Shown: piece by piece, positions 48,185-60,120 of the stretch
Numbering within the stretch: position 1 is the stretch's first letter
How the letters are laid out: the number at the start of each line of letters is the position of its first letter
Source: Pseudomonas sp. DNDY-54
GTDB taxonomy: Bacteria > Pseudomonadota > Gammaproteobacteria > Pseudomonadales > Pseudomonadaceae
Length of the DNA stretch: 64,000 nt
Assembly: GCF_019880365.1 (NCBI RefSeq)
Contig: NZ_CP082271.1
Span: 992,001 to 1,056,000 of the forward strand
Direction of reading: 5' to 3'
Notes under the pieces: generated by a model
What the model was told of the DNA's origin: nothing
Database searches by the model: none
Seen by the model: only the letters and a program-made list of their open reading frames with translations
Made by a program: the position numbers and the translations under genes

Positions 48185-48730
48185 AAGTCTCTGCCAGGGC
48201 TGAGCGTCGTTCAGCCCTGACGGCAACCGCAACGGATGTCGTCCTGCCCCACCTTGCATCCATCAGAGCCCTCACTCTCCAGCGCGTCGGCATTGTCTTA
48301 CGTTTCCTTCCACGAGCCTTACGCTCGTGTTTTGGTTGCTCCGCAGTGTTTCGTTTTGCCCCAAACGCAGCACATCGGTAACGCTTCGACGCGCTGTGCG
48401 TTCTCTCCAATGTCAGATGTGGCAAGACGCTGCTTAGAGGAACTGCCTATCAGCCAAGCCAATAACTGATCGTCGGCCCCATTTGACTGAAAATTCCACC
48501 AACGCCGTCGCAGCTGCTCTATTTCGGGGGTTGCACCAATTTCCGTTCCGGCTAAGCTCTCGGTAGCTTCGCTACGGGCGGCAGTGGAGACTGCAAGGTT
48601 CCTCTGCACCCCCGTAGCGGCAAGGCTGTTCATACTTAAGGATTACAAAACAAATCAAACCTTAGTGCGCTTAACCCCCTGCTGCCGTGTGGTTAGGGTG
48701 AACGTACTTCGAACCAACCAGGAGCGCCTC
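48185..48730. other. 546-base intergenic region before the DUF1302 gene
   Basis: No gene recognised. It holds three stem-loops: CAGGGCTGA/TCAGCCCTG (48195-48219) directly after hpt, the U-tailed terminator at 48311, and GCTACGGG (48571-48578) with CCCGTAGC (48611-48618), about 110 bases before the DUF1302 start. The promoter of the DUF1302-DUF1329 unit must lie in the last 200 bases. Confidence 0.6.
48311..48333 (+). terminator. Rho-independent terminator downstream of hpt
   Basis: CACGAGC, loop CTTAC, GCTCGTG, then TTTT. It is 127 bases after the hpt stop. Confidence 0.65.
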
Positions 48731-50635
48731 ATGACAAAAACAACAAGGCAAGGAATCTTCCAGCCAAAGACCCTGGCCCTCGCGGTCGCATTGGGCACCG
48801 CCGCACCGGCTTATGCAGTAAATTTTAATATTGGGGAAATTGAAGGTCAGTTCGATTCGTCGATGTCGATTGGTGCTAGTTGGGCGATGGATGATCCTGA
48901 TATGGATCTGGTCGGCAGTGCTAATGGTGGTACTGGCTACACTCAGACTGGTGACGATGGTCGTCTAAATTTCGAGAAAGGCGAGACTTTCTCGAAGATC
49001 TTCAAAGGCATTCATGATCTCGAATTGCGCTATGGCGATAGCGGCGCGTTCATTCGTGGTAAGTACTGGTATGACTTTGAACTGAAGGATGAAGATCGTC
49101 TTTTCAAAGATATCAGCGATAGCAACCGTAAAGAGGCTGCGCAATCCTCCGGTGCCCAGATTCTCGACGCCTTCCTCTACCATAACTATTACTTAGGCGA
49201 ACTGCCCGGCACGGTGCGTGTCGGCAGGCAGGTCGTGAGCTGGGGTGAAAGTACCTTCATCGGCAACTCGATTAACTCGATCAACCCGCTCGACGCCGCG
49301 GCCTTCCGCCGCCCTGGCGCGGAAATCAAGGAAGGTCTAATTCCGGTCAATATGCTGTACGTGTCCCAAAGCCTGAATGATCGCCTGAGCATGGAGGCGT
49401 TTTATCAACTGGAATGGGACCAAACCATCGTCGACAATTGCGGAACTTTCTTCTCAAGCGCGGACGTAGCGGCCGATGGCTGTGATAGTAATTATCACGT
49501 CGGGCCTGCGGCACTGGCGGGCGTTCTTAATAGTTCGTTGGGCGGAATCGCATCGGAGAACGGCGTCAGCTATTCGAGCGAAGGCGTAATGATTCCCCGG
49601 GGCGGAGATCGTGATGCAAGAGACTCGGGGCAGTATGGTTTAGCGTTGCGCTGGTTGGGGGATGCTACCGAGTACGGCTTTTATTTCATGAACTACCATA
49701 GTCGTACCCCAATTCTAAGTAGCAGTACCGCGGGTGCTTCTACCTTCCTGGCCGCCCAAGGGGCAGGTAACGATGCTGGTGCTGCGATCTTAGGGCCGGT
49801 TATCCAGCAAATCATGGCTGCGAATCAAAGCTTAACTTTAGGGCAGGCAGCTGCTGTCGCGCAACGTACGGCGGCAGGGCCACTAGCTGCGAGCGCGGGC
49901 GAGGCTATCGGTGGCGCGGTATTGCTAGGTAACGGCCAGTACTATCTGGAATATCCAGAAGACATTCGCCTCTACGGCATGAGCTTCTCCACCACCCTAC
50001 CCACTGGCACTGCCTGGTCAGGTGAAGTCAGCTATCGGCCGAATGCACCCATCCAGATCAACACCACAGACGTGTCTGGAAATCTAACCAATGTCGCGCG
50101 GGCTGGCCTGGATAACAGGGGTTACAACCGCAAAGAAGTAACTCAACTGCAAACGACCTTTACGCACTTTTTTGATCAGGTGCTAGGTGCCGGTCGCGTA
50201 ACTGTGGTTGGTGAAATTGGATTTGCCCATGTGGGCGGTCTCGAAAGCACCAGTGACCTGCGTTACGGGCGTGATGCGAATTTCGGTTCTCCGGTAGGAG
50301 GGCAGCCAGCTAATGCGGAGTCCGAAGCGCGCCATGGCTGGGACGGTTTCGTAACATCCAATTCCTGGGGCTATCGCCTTCGCGCGCTTGCTGATTACAG
50401 CAACGTATTCGCGGGTATCAACCTGACGCCCAACGTCTCTTTCTCCCACGACGTTGACGGCTACGGCCCTAACGGCCTGTTCAACGAAGGTGCCAAGGCG
50501 GTTAGCGTTGGCGTGGATGCTGTATACCAGAACACCTATACCGCCAGTCTGTCCTATACCGATTTCTTTGGAGGGGACTACAACATGCTGACGGATCGTG
50601 ATTTCCTCGCGCTGAGCATGGGCGTGAACTTCTAA
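48731..50635 (+). CDS. DUF1302 outer-membrane protein
   Basis: 634 residues. A signal peptide ends near PAYAVNF; NFNIGEIEGQFDSSMSIGASWAM and VRVGRQVVSWGESTFIGNSINSIN are DUF1302 signature regions; the C terminus ends in Phe (LSMGVNF), typical of outer-membrane barrels. ATG at 48731 follows GGAGCGCC; a longer open frame runs back over the intergenic stem-loop and was rejected. It is paired with a DUF1329 gene and a MalT-like regulator. In pseudomonads such pairs often lie near fatty-acid or steroid genes (known), so a role in hydrophobic-compound transport is possible but unproven. Confidence 0.9.
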   Translation: MTKTTRQGIFQPKTLALAVALGTAAPAYAVNFNIGEIEGQFDSSMSIGASWAMDDPDMDLVGSANGGTGYTQTGDDGRLNFEKGETFSKIFKGIHDLELRYGDSGAFIRGKYWYDFELKDEDRLFKDISDSNRKEAAQSSGAQILDAFLYHNYYLGELPGTVRVGRQVVSWGESTFIGNSINSINPLDAAAFRRPGAEIKEGLIPVNMLYVSQSLNDRLSMEAFYQLEWDQTIVDNCGTFFSSADVAADGCDSNYHVGPAALAGVLNSSLGGIASENGVSYSSEGVMIPRGGDRDARDSGQYGLALRWLGDATEYGFYFMNYHSRTPILSSSTAGASTFLAAQGAGNDAGAAILGPVIQQIMAANQSLTLGQAAAVAQRTAAGPLAASAGEAIGGAVLLGNGQYYLEYPEDIRLYGMSFSTTLPTGTAWSGEVSYRPNAPIQINTTDVSGNLTNVARAGLDNRGYNRKEVTQLQTTFTHFFDQVLGAGRVTVVGEIGFAHVGGLESTSDLRYGRDANFGSPVGGQPANAESEARHGWDGFVTSNSWGYRLRALADYSNVFAGINLTPNVSFSHDVDGYGPNGLFNEGAKAVSVGVDAVYQNTYTASLSYTDFFGGDYNMLTDRDFLALSMGVNF

Positions 50636-50745
50636 GGAGGCAGCTTCATACGTCAGCCTGCGAAGGCCCTCCACGGGCCGCCGCGGGCTGATAAGCGATA
50701 CGCAAGGCCTCCGGCCAAAACAAGATCAAGAGGAACTGGAAGCGT

Positions 50746-52107
50746 ATGAAAACAACAAGAAAACTATTCAGTGTCTTAGCCCTGTCGTTGCTCGCAAGCA
50801 GCGTTATGGCTGCAGTATCTCCCGAAGAAGCCGCAAAGCTTGGTAACTCGCTGACTCCGCTCGGTGCGGAAAAGGCAGGCAATGCTGACGGAACAATCCC
50901 AGCCTGGACTGGCGGTCTATCCGCTGATGCAGCGCCGCTAAAAGACGGTCACCTCACGAACCCCTTCAAGGATGAACAGCCAGAGTTCGTCATCACCGCG
51001 CAGAACGCAGATCAATACAAGGACAAGTTGACTGCAGGCCAGCAGGCAATGTTCAAGCGGTATCCGGACACTTACAAGATTCGCGTATTCCCTACACACC
51101 GTAGCGCTGCCGTGCCAGACCGCATCTACGACGCGGCCAAGAAGAGCGCTTTGAATGTTGAGCTCGTGGATGGCGGGAACGGTATCGCCAACTTCGCCGA
51201 CAGTCGCTACTACGCGTTCCCGATTCCTAAAACTGGCCTTGAAGTCGTTTGGAACCACATCACTCGTTATCGTGGCGGCAACGTACGCCGCAACATCGTG
51301 CAAGCCACGCCGCAAACAAACGGTAGCTACACCCTGGTGCACTTCGAAGATGAAGTAGCATTCCCAAGTGATATGAGTGACCTGGATGCGGAGCGCGCGA
51401 AGAACGCGCTGCTGTTCTTCAAGCAGCGAGTGACCGCACCCTCGCGCCTCGCGGGTAACGTCTTGCTGGTTCATGATTCGCTGGATCAGGTTAAAGAGCC
51501 GCGTCAGGCTTGGATCTATAACGCGGGTCAGCGTCGTGTGCGTCGTGCGCCACAGGTCGCTTATGACGGACCAGGTACTGCAGCCGATGGTATGCGGACC
51601 ACCGACAACTTCGATATGTTCAGCGGCGCTCCGGACCGTTACGACTGGAAGCTGGTTGGCAAGAAAGAGTTGTATATCCCGTACAACAGCTATGAAATCA
51701 ATTCCAGCGAAGTGAAGTACAGCGACATCCTCAAAGCAGGTCACGTCAATCAGGACCTGGCTCGTTATGAGCTGCACCGCGTATGGGAGATCGAGGCCAA
51801 CCTGAAAGACGGTGAGCGAAACATCTACGCTAAGCGTCGTTTCTTCGTGGACGAAGATACGTGGCAGATCGTTCAGTCCGAGCTCTATGATGGTCGTGGT
51901 CAGCTGTGGCGCGTTGGTGAGGCGCACCTGCTGCAGTATTACCAGCACAAGGTCCCCGCCTATGCCTTCGAAGCGCTCTACGATGTGATTTCCGGCCGCT
52001 ACATTGCGATCGGTATGAGCAACGAAGAGAAAGCTCACGAGTTTGGCTACAAGGCGTCGGCACGAGACTTTACCCCCGCTGCGCTACGGAACGCCGGGGT
52101 GCGCTGA
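50746..52107 (+). CDS. DUF1329 periplasmic protein
   Basis: 453 residues. Signal peptide MKTTRKLFSVLALSLLASSVMA, then AAVSPEEAAKLGNSLTPLGAEKAGN, WNHITRYRGGNVRR, RRAPQVAYDGPG and DRYDWKLVGKKELYIPYNSYE are DUF1329 blocks; the fold resembles LolB/LppX-like lipid carriers (family knowledge). AAGAGGAACTGGAAGCGT precedes the ATG. It follows the DUF1302 gene by 110 bases and is ended by a strong terminator. Confidence 0.9.
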   Translation: MKTTRKLFSVLALSLLASSVMAAVSPEEAAKLGNSLTPLGAEKAGNADGTIPAWTGGLSADAAPLKDGHLTNPFKDEQPEFVITAQNADQYKDKLTAGQQAMFKRYPDTYKIRVFPTHRSAAVPDRIYDAAKKSALNVELVDGGNGIANFADSRYYAFPIPKTGLEVVWNHITRYRGGNVRRNIVQATPQTNGSYTLVHFEDEVAFPSDMSDLDAERAKNALLFFKQRVTAPSRLAGNVLLVHDSLDQVKEPRQAWIYNAGQRRVRRAPQVAYDGPGTAADGMRTTDNFDMFSGAPDRYDWKLVGKKELYIPYNSYEINSSEVKYSDILKAGHVNQDLARYELHRVWEIEANLKDGERNIYAKRRFFVDEDTWQIVQSELYDGRGQLWRVGEAHLLQYYQHKVPAYAFEALYDVISGRYIAIGMSNEEKAHEFGYKASARDFTPAALRNAGVR

Positions 52108-52131
52108 TCAGATAACATCTGTGTAGTGAAT

Positions 52132-52160
52132 AAGGCGGCCTGTTGGCCGCCTTTTTTTTT
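52132..52160 (+). terminator. Rho-independent terminator after the DUF1329 gene
   Basis: GGCGGCC, loop TGTT, GGCCGCC (52134-52151), then nine T. Confidence 0.95.
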
Positions 52161-52374
52161 GTTGTTACGCGGGGGATGATACGTTTTAGCCATTATTGCC
52201 CTGGCATCGGCCCAGGCGGGCCGCCTGTTGCATACGAGTCGACAAACCGAGCGTATTCGTGCAGGTTGTTCCGCCTAAGCGCTCCGATTCAGCTTGGGTC
52301 CTCTCGCTTCGAAAGATAGTGGATGCGCTGATTGCGCTGTTCAACGGATTGATACGAATAAGAGAACGCTAGCT

Positions 52375-54996
52375 ATGTCTGTACGCTTCAATCCTGGTGT
52401 ACTTAGCACAGAAGCCACCGCGCGGCTTCAGGCTGCGCCTATTCCCCGTCTACCTCCATTGCACGTTTCCAGGCCGCGGCTGGTTGAAGCTTTGCTCGAA
52501 GCCCACTGTCGGCTGCGTTTGCTATGCGCGCCGGCCGGCTTTGGCAAAAGTGTATTGATGAGCGAATGTGCTCGACTCGTACCGGTTGATACGCGCCTCG
52601 TTTGGCTTGATCTTGGGGGGCGACCTTTCTCGGCTGAGGCGTTGTACGCCCAGCTGAGTCGAGCCCTGAACTCCTCATCCTTGTCGGGCGGAGATGTGCA
52701 GCAGGATCTGATCGACTTGCTCGGCAATCAACCGCAGCCGCTTTGGATCATGTTGGACGACTATCCCAGGGAGACTGCGGCAGATTTTGATGCCTGTCTC
52801 GACCTGCTTATTGAAAGGGGCCCCGATTCGGTCAGTTGGTGGGTGACCAGCCGCCGACAGCCTGCCTGGAAGCTGCCACGCCTCTTACTTCAGGGCGACC
52901 TGTTTGAAGTGGAAGCGGAGACGCTAGCGCTCAATCCAGGTGAACTCAGACAGGTACTCAAAGCTCACTGCCTAGAGCTTGCTGACGATACGTTCCAGCA
53001 GCTAATGGCGGGAAGCGAAGGGTGGCTGGCCGGCGTAAGTTTGCTGCTGCTGAATGCGAACGAACAGGCGGTACGTGAACGGCTCGTAGCGGGGACACCG
53101 TTGCTCAGGGATTACGTACAGCGAGAGGTACTCGAGGGGCAGAGCGAGGATATCCGGCGGGCGTTGTTCGCGCTGGCGAGAATGCCACGTTTCTCTGCTC
53201 AGCTCTGCGAGCACGTCCTCGACGGAATCGGTAGCGACATTCTTGATGTGCTGAAAACATTTCAGTTGTTCATCCGCCAGATTGACAACTGCGGTGAGTG
53301 GTTTCGACTGTGGCGTCCGCTGGTGTTGGTGCTGCAGCGGGTGCCTGAATCGACATCGCCTACGCAGACCCACTTACGGGCCTGTCAGTGGTTTGCGACC
53401 CGAGGCGAGATGCGCGAGGCGGTGGAGCATGCGCTGTGGGCAGGGCAGCCAGAGGTGGCCGCCAATTTTCTGCAACGTTACGGACAGGAACAGCTACTCA
53501 TCGGCGATAACGTCTCGCATTTCATGAAGTGGCGCAGCGAACTCCCGCAAGACCTGTTCAACAGCACGACTCGGCTAATCGTGCTGCACGGCTGGGCGCT
53601 GATCATTTCCGCTCGGCTTGATGAGGCCGACGATTGCTTGGCCGACCTGGCGAAATTTTTCCCCCAGCCCGATGCGCGACGCCAGGCACAGCTGCTCGCT
53701 CAATGGCTGGCATTGCGCGGCTTTCTGGCCAGGTTGCGTGGCGAGCCTGAGGCCAAAAGCTATTGTCTCCAGGCGCTGGAAGTCTTGTCCGATCACGCAT
53801 GGGCACAGCGGGTGCTCTGCTACCAGGCGTTGTCGCAGCAGGCGATGGCTGAAGGTCAGCTCGAGCTGGCGCAGCGCTATAACAGCGAAGGCATGAAACT
53901 CGCACGGCTCAAAGGCAGTGTGCTGTATGAGGCAATGCTCAACGTCGATCGAATTCAGCTGCTGGAGGCGACTGGAGAATTGGAGCGGGCTGTCGGCGTG
54001 CTAGAAGAATCGCTTTTGGTGCTACGAGACAGTGTTGGACACAGCCCGATTATTGGCCGCTTGAAGCTGCTGCAAGGTCATTTATTGGCCTACCAGGGCT
54101 TCGATGAGGCTGCCCGCCAAGCCTTCCAACAAGGGCGGGTCGAGACCGAAACCTGCGGTGATTCCTATGTGTTCTTCGGCTATGTTGGGCTGGCGGAATT
54201 GGCTGCCCGCAACCAGGAAATTCCGACGGCTTATCACTGGTTACGCGAAGCCGAGCGGTTGACCCAGTGGCGGCATGTACCCGAAGCACGCTTCCGCGGC
54301 ATCCTGCTACTGATAACCGGGCTAACCTGGCTGCATCAGGGGCAACTCAAACAGGCCAGAAGCGCATTCCAGCAGGTGTTGGATCTCTATCAAGGTCATA
54401 CTTACCTGGCGCCTTCCGGTTTCTACGAACTCCTTCCTCGAGTACAGCGCTATCTAGCCGTGATCGATTTGATGACGGGGCGCACCATGTTGGCGATAGA
54501 CACTCTCCATGAATTGATCGAGCAAAACCTTCGCTCACAGCGGCTGGGGCTGGCTTGCGAATGCCGATTCACCCTTGCAGAGGCGCTTCAGCAAGAGGGC
54601 AAGCATGACGAAGCCCAGCTTGAGCTTCATAAAGCGCTCTTCGAGGCTGCCAGGCAGCACTTGGTCAAGCCGCTCTACGAACTACAGCATCGCCAGCCGC
54701 AGTGGCTTGCCAAGGTTTTGCCTGCTGGGAAAGGGGAAAGTCTGCGTGACCGGCTACTGCAATTCGAACGCGTTCCCGAAGACGGCGTGGCCACCGTGGA
54801 TGAGGTCATCCTGAGTAATCGAGAACTCACGGTGCTGCGTCTTATTGCGCAGGGTTGCTCCAATCTGGAAATCGCCGAGCAGCTGTTTATCTCGCTGCAT
54901 ACCGTCAAGACTCATGCGCGCCGAATCAATACAAAGTTAGGCGTAGCCAGGCGTACCCAGGCGGTGGCGCGCGCTAAGGCATTAGCTTGGCTCTAA
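52375..54996 (+). CDS. MalT-like large LuxR-family regulator (ATP-binding, TPR, HTH)
   Basis: 873 residues. Walker A loop APAGFGKS at 52-59, a STAND-type NTPase region with LDLGGRPF and IMLDDYPRETAADFD (Walker B), a central helical region of TPR-like repeats (about 370-780), and a C-terminal LuxR HTH (LSNRELTVLRLIAQGCSNLEIAEQLFISLHTVKTHARRINTKLG, about 812-856). Such proteins activate transcription when ATP and an inducer are bound. It follows the terminator of the DUF1302-DUF1329 unit by 215 bases and is the best candidate to control it (inference from order; a similar arrangement exists in P. aeruginosa as I recall it). ATG at 52375 was chosen; the upstream extension is not similar. Confidence 0.88.
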   Translation: MSVRFNPGVLSTEATARLQAAPIPRLPPLHVSRPRLVEALLEAHCRLRLLCAPAGFGKSVLMSECARLVPVDTRLVWLDLGGRPFSAEALYAQLSRALNSSSLSGGDVQQDLIDLLGNQPQPLWIMLDDYPRETAADFDACLDLLIERGPDSVSWWVTSRRQPAWKLPRLLLQGDLFEVEAETLALNPGELRQVLKAHCLELADDTFQQLMAGSEGWLAGVSLLLLNANEQAVRERLVAGTPLLRDYVQREVLEGQSEDIRRALFALARMPRFSAQLCEHVLDGIGSDILDVLKTFQLFIRQIDNCGEWFRLWRPLVLVLQRVPESTSPTQTHLRACQWFATRGEMREAVEHALWAGQPEVAANFLQRYGQEQLLIGDNVSHFMKWRSELPQDLFNSTTRLIVLHGWALIISARLDEADDCLADLAKFFPQPDARRQAQLLAQWLALRGFLARLRGEPEAKSYCLQALEVLSDHAWAQRVLCYQALSQQAMAEGQLELAQRYNSEGMKLARLKGSVLYEAMLNVDRIQLLEATGELERAVGVLEESLLVLRDSVGHSPIIGRLKLLQGHLLAYQGFDEAARQAFQQGRVETETCGDSYVFFGYVGLAELAARNQEIPTAYHWLREAERLTQWRHVPEARFRGILLLITGLTWLHQGQLKQARSAFQQVLDLYQGHTYLAPSGFYELLPRVQRYLAVIDLMTGRTMLAIDTLHELIEQNLRSQRLGLACECRFTLAEALQQEGKHDEAQLELHKALFEAARQHLVKPLYELQHRQPQWLAKVLPAGKGESLRDRLLQFERVPEDGVATVDEVILSNRELTVLRLIAQGCSNLEIAEQLFISLHTVKTHARRINTKLGVARRTQAVARAKALAWL

Positions 54997-55150
54997 CCGA
55001 ACCAAGCCAAGTGCGGGTACGACAACTCGGCGCTTCGCTTCTGCATACACACATGCAAGACGACAGCGCCGGAGAAGGTTGGGTGAGTGTTTTATTGTTG
55101 TCAGGAGGGGCAAGGGTTTCAGCTTCGCAATGTCAGCATTCAGGCGATGC

Positions 55151-55420
55151 TTACTGAGCGAGTGGGTGCGAGTGTTTGGTCAGTCTATAAGAAGTCGCTT
55201 GCTCGCCACGCTCGATCGCGAGACTGAACTGCAGGCTGGTGATCAAGCGTTCGAGTTGATCCGTGTCTCGCCATTGGCTGGAGCTTATGAAGCGCTTTAC
55301 CGCTACGCCAGCGGCGTCGGTCAGCGTAAGCAAGATGCTGCCGTCGGGTTTCTCGATGCTGAAGTTGACGTTGTAGTCTGGTTGAAATACGTCGCTGATC
55401 TTCTTGAATGGACTGTCCAT
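55151..55420 (-). CDS. DUF3509 family protein
   Basis: 89 residues. The pattern FKKISDVFQPDYNVNFSIEKPDGSI and 'VKRFISSSQW' matches the pseudomonad DUF3509 group of small proteins. Function unknown. Convergent with the MalT-like gene (154-base gap). Confidence 0.8.
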   Translation of the reverse strand: MDSPFKKISDVFQPDYNVNFSIEKPDGSILLTLTDAAGVAVKRFISSSQWRDTDQLERLITSLQFSLAIERGEQATSYRLTKHSHPLAQ

Positions 55421-55550
55421 GCCGGATACCTGAATGAGATGACTGCACCCAATGGACCGAGGACGGATTAACTAGTTTCGCCCTCTTGGCATGACCCCCC
55501 TGTGGCAAAACGTAGCGATGCCAGGGCAACAAGACTGATGAGGGCGCGCC

Positions 55551-55814
55551 TTAAGTCGATTCGCCAGCTGTCGTCAGCTCCGCCAAGACTTCAGGATTAT
55601 TCTTGAACGCCTTCGCAAACAAATCCCGGTGTCTGGCCATGTAGATGCCGATGTCATCGGCTTGCTGCTCACTTAGGGATGGCGAAGCCAACTGAAGGGC
55701 AGCGGCCAACGCCTCGGCCAATTCAAGCATTTTGTCGTGACGATCAGCTTCGGCTTTATCCATGAACAGGCGCTCCAGATCCCGGCTGCTGCGGTATACC
55801 ACTTCGACGGCCAT
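55551..55814 (-). CDS. yebG: YebG-like DNA damage-inducible protein
   Basis: 87 residues. MAVEVVYR, then 'LFMDKAEADRHDKMLELAEALA' and a C-terminal part DDIGIYMARHRDLFAKAFK align with E. coli YebG, an SOS gene of unknown biochemical function. GAGG lies before the ATG. A LexA-type box is 22 bases upstream, which confirms the assignment. Confidence 0.88.
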   Translation of the reverse strand: MAVEVVYRSSRDLERLFMDKAEADRHDKMLELAEALAAALQLASPSLSEQQADDIGIYMARHRDLFAKAFKNNPEVLAELTTAGEST

Positions 55815-55835
55815 TTACCACCTCGGCTCAGTAAG

Positions 55836-55855
55836 TACTGGTTGTCTGTACAGCA
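55836..55855 (-). promoter_or_regulatory. LexA (SOS) box upstream of yebG
   Basis: Minus-strand TGCTGTACAGACAACCAGTA against the consensus TACTG-N10-CAGTA: CTG and CAG cores and flanking TA are kept. It lies 22 bases before the yebG start, where it would overlap the promoter. Confidence 0.8.
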
Positions 55856-55902
55856 TAAGCTGCCGGGTGCATATTGAAAAGCGCCTATGTCACTTCGCCA
55901 GC

Positions 55903-56367
55903 TTATTCTTCAAAGTGTCCCTGGAGTCGTTCAGCTCGAAACTCAAGGCTGCTGCTGCGGTAGCCCGGACGCAGCGGGGGCAGTGGAGCGCAGGACTGCC
56001 AGCGTTGACCAGGCTGCAGGTCACCGGGGCCGCGGTATTGCGGAGCATCGTAGTTCGATGTAACGAGATTGAGGCCGGAGCCCGGTGCGTACGCGCCGAC
56101 TTCCCAGCGCAGAGTTCGGAGCGGGCGCTGGCTGTGGTTGTCGAGCGTTATTCGTAGTGGCTGCGCGGCCGGACAGCTAGCGGGCTCGTACGTCAACCGC
56201 AGCTCGAGTTGAGCCAGAAGATGCTCTTCACGCTGCTCCTGCCAGATCACCCAGGCCGCGACGACGCCCAGGCCAAGGAGCGCTCCCAGAGAAATTGGAA
56301 CCGCTCGGAGCGGGTAGCGAATCACCAGTATTACCCAGCTGGCTACCAGCAGAGCGCCGATTAGCAT
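55903..56367 (-). CDS. Small conserved membrane protein with two N-terminal helices
   Basis: 154 residues. Two membrane helices fill residues 2-18 and 24-43, followed by a soluble domain with RPLRITLDNHSQRPLRTLRWEVGAYAPG, a fold that looks like an immunoglobulin-like beta domain, probably in the periplasm. I do not recognise a family with a known function. No clear ribosome site at the ATG. It runs the same way as the dciA gene and may share its promoter. Confidence 0.6.
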   Translation of the reverse strand: MLIGALLVASWVILVIRYPLRAVPISLGALLGLGVVAAWVIWQEQREEHLLAQLELRLTYEPASCPAAQPLRITLDNHSQRPLRTLRWEVGAYAPGSGLNLVTSNYDAPQYRGPGDLQPGQRWQSCAPLPPLRPGYRSSSLEFRAERLQGHFEE

Positions 56368-56490
56368 CGCGAATTATCACTTGAATGGTCAGGCATCGAT
56401 ACCTCGATTGTCGGGTGATTCTGTACGCATGCTAACGCGAGCCCGGGCAGGTTTCGACGTTCTCTACCAGCACGTTGTTTCACGTGCTCG

Positions 56491-56952
56491 TCAGTCCTCT
56501 TCGGCCGACTGTGCATGACTGGCGAGTCGCTCAAGCGCCGCCTTGAGCTTGGGGTCCGTAATGCCGCGTGCAGTTTCCTGAATGTTGTTCGCTGCGCGTA
56601 CCGACAATATCGGGGCGGGCCCAGGCGTATGCCGGGGCGTCTCGGGAGGCTGGACCTTGAACTGAATACGACTGAGGCCACTGAAGGCTTCCATGCATAG
56701 CAACTGACGCTGCAACCGGCGCTGCTGGTAACGCAAACGAGTCGCCCAATGACCATCGGTAACGATGAGCAGCAGCGTGCCTTCGCGCCATGACGCCACC
56801 CGGCAAAATTCCCGTGCTGCTGGTTGCAGCTGGCTTTCGACCAGTTGTTGCAAGCGTTCAAGCCGTCTCGCCTCGCCAAACAAGGCCTTCAACGGCTTTG
56901 CCTCACGCAGCAGCGTCGCAGGCGCGCGAGCCGGAAGGGGACGCAAGGACAT
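56491..56952 (-). CDS. dciA: DciA-family (DUF721) protein
   Basis: 153 residues. MSLRPLPARAPATLLREAKPLKALFGEARRLERLQQLVESQLQ and 'HWATRLRYQQRRLQRQLLCMEAFSG' fit DUF721, the DciA helicase-loader partner used in bacteria that lack DnaC. It helps load DnaB. Its place divergent from secA is the pseudomonad arrangement. A Met 45 bases upstream is in frame but lacks family similarity. Confidence 0.82.
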   Translation of the reverse strand: MSLRPLPARAPATLLREAKPLKALFGEARRLERLQQLVESQLQPAAREFCRVASWREGTLLLIVTDGHWATRLRYQQRRLQRQLLCMEAFSGLSRIQFKVQPPETPRHTPGPAPILSVRAANNIQETARGITDPKLKAALERLASHAQSAEED

Positions 56953-57270
56953 GGTCAGGCCGTGGTAGAGAGTGAGCGGCAATCTTAGCAGATGCATTCC
57001 TGCGTTATAGCTCGAGCGTTATCCCTGTCTGACGGCTGCTAGTGTGTAACGCCGCGCTACATGGTGACGGTGCTAATGGCTGCTGGCAGATTGCCTGCGG
57101 CGAGGCGAATGTGACCGTAAAGTCGGCGGGTTTGCGCTCTCGCCGGCTACCGTTGCTGCGCAGTAGGCACCTTTCCTATCGGGCGTTTCCGAGTAGAATG
57201 CCCCCTTTGCACGCAACCGTGGTGGCCCTGCGGTCGTGCCTCCATCCCCAGCATGGAAGTCTTTGTCGAT
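56953..57270. other. Divergent dciA-secA control region
   Basis: 318 bases without a gene. A TAGAAT hexamer at 57194-57199 is a possible -10 element for secA. No terminator or repeat was found. No secM-like gene is present. Confidence 0.5.
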
Positions 57271-60009
<2,739 letters not shown>

Positions 60010-60030
60010 CTGGCCCGTCCTAAGCGACCC

Positions 60031-60065
60031 ACGCCGCGACCGGCTTAGCCGCTCGCGGCGTTTTT
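60031..60065 (+). terminator. Rho-independent terminator after secA
   Basis: ACGCCGCGA (60031-60039) pairs with TCGCGGCGT (60053-60061), followed by TTTTC. It ends 56 bases after the secA stop. Confidence 0.9.
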
Positions 60066-60120
60066 CTCCCCGCTTTATAAGATGGCTGAAAGCCATCCAA
60101 TCGTATTAAGGAGTGCATCA

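Noticed and set aside
48142..48633. Short open frames between hpt and the DUF1302 gene
   Set aside because: Compositionally biased (Arg/Ser-rich) translations in an intergenic region with hairpins; no ribosome sites or family matches.
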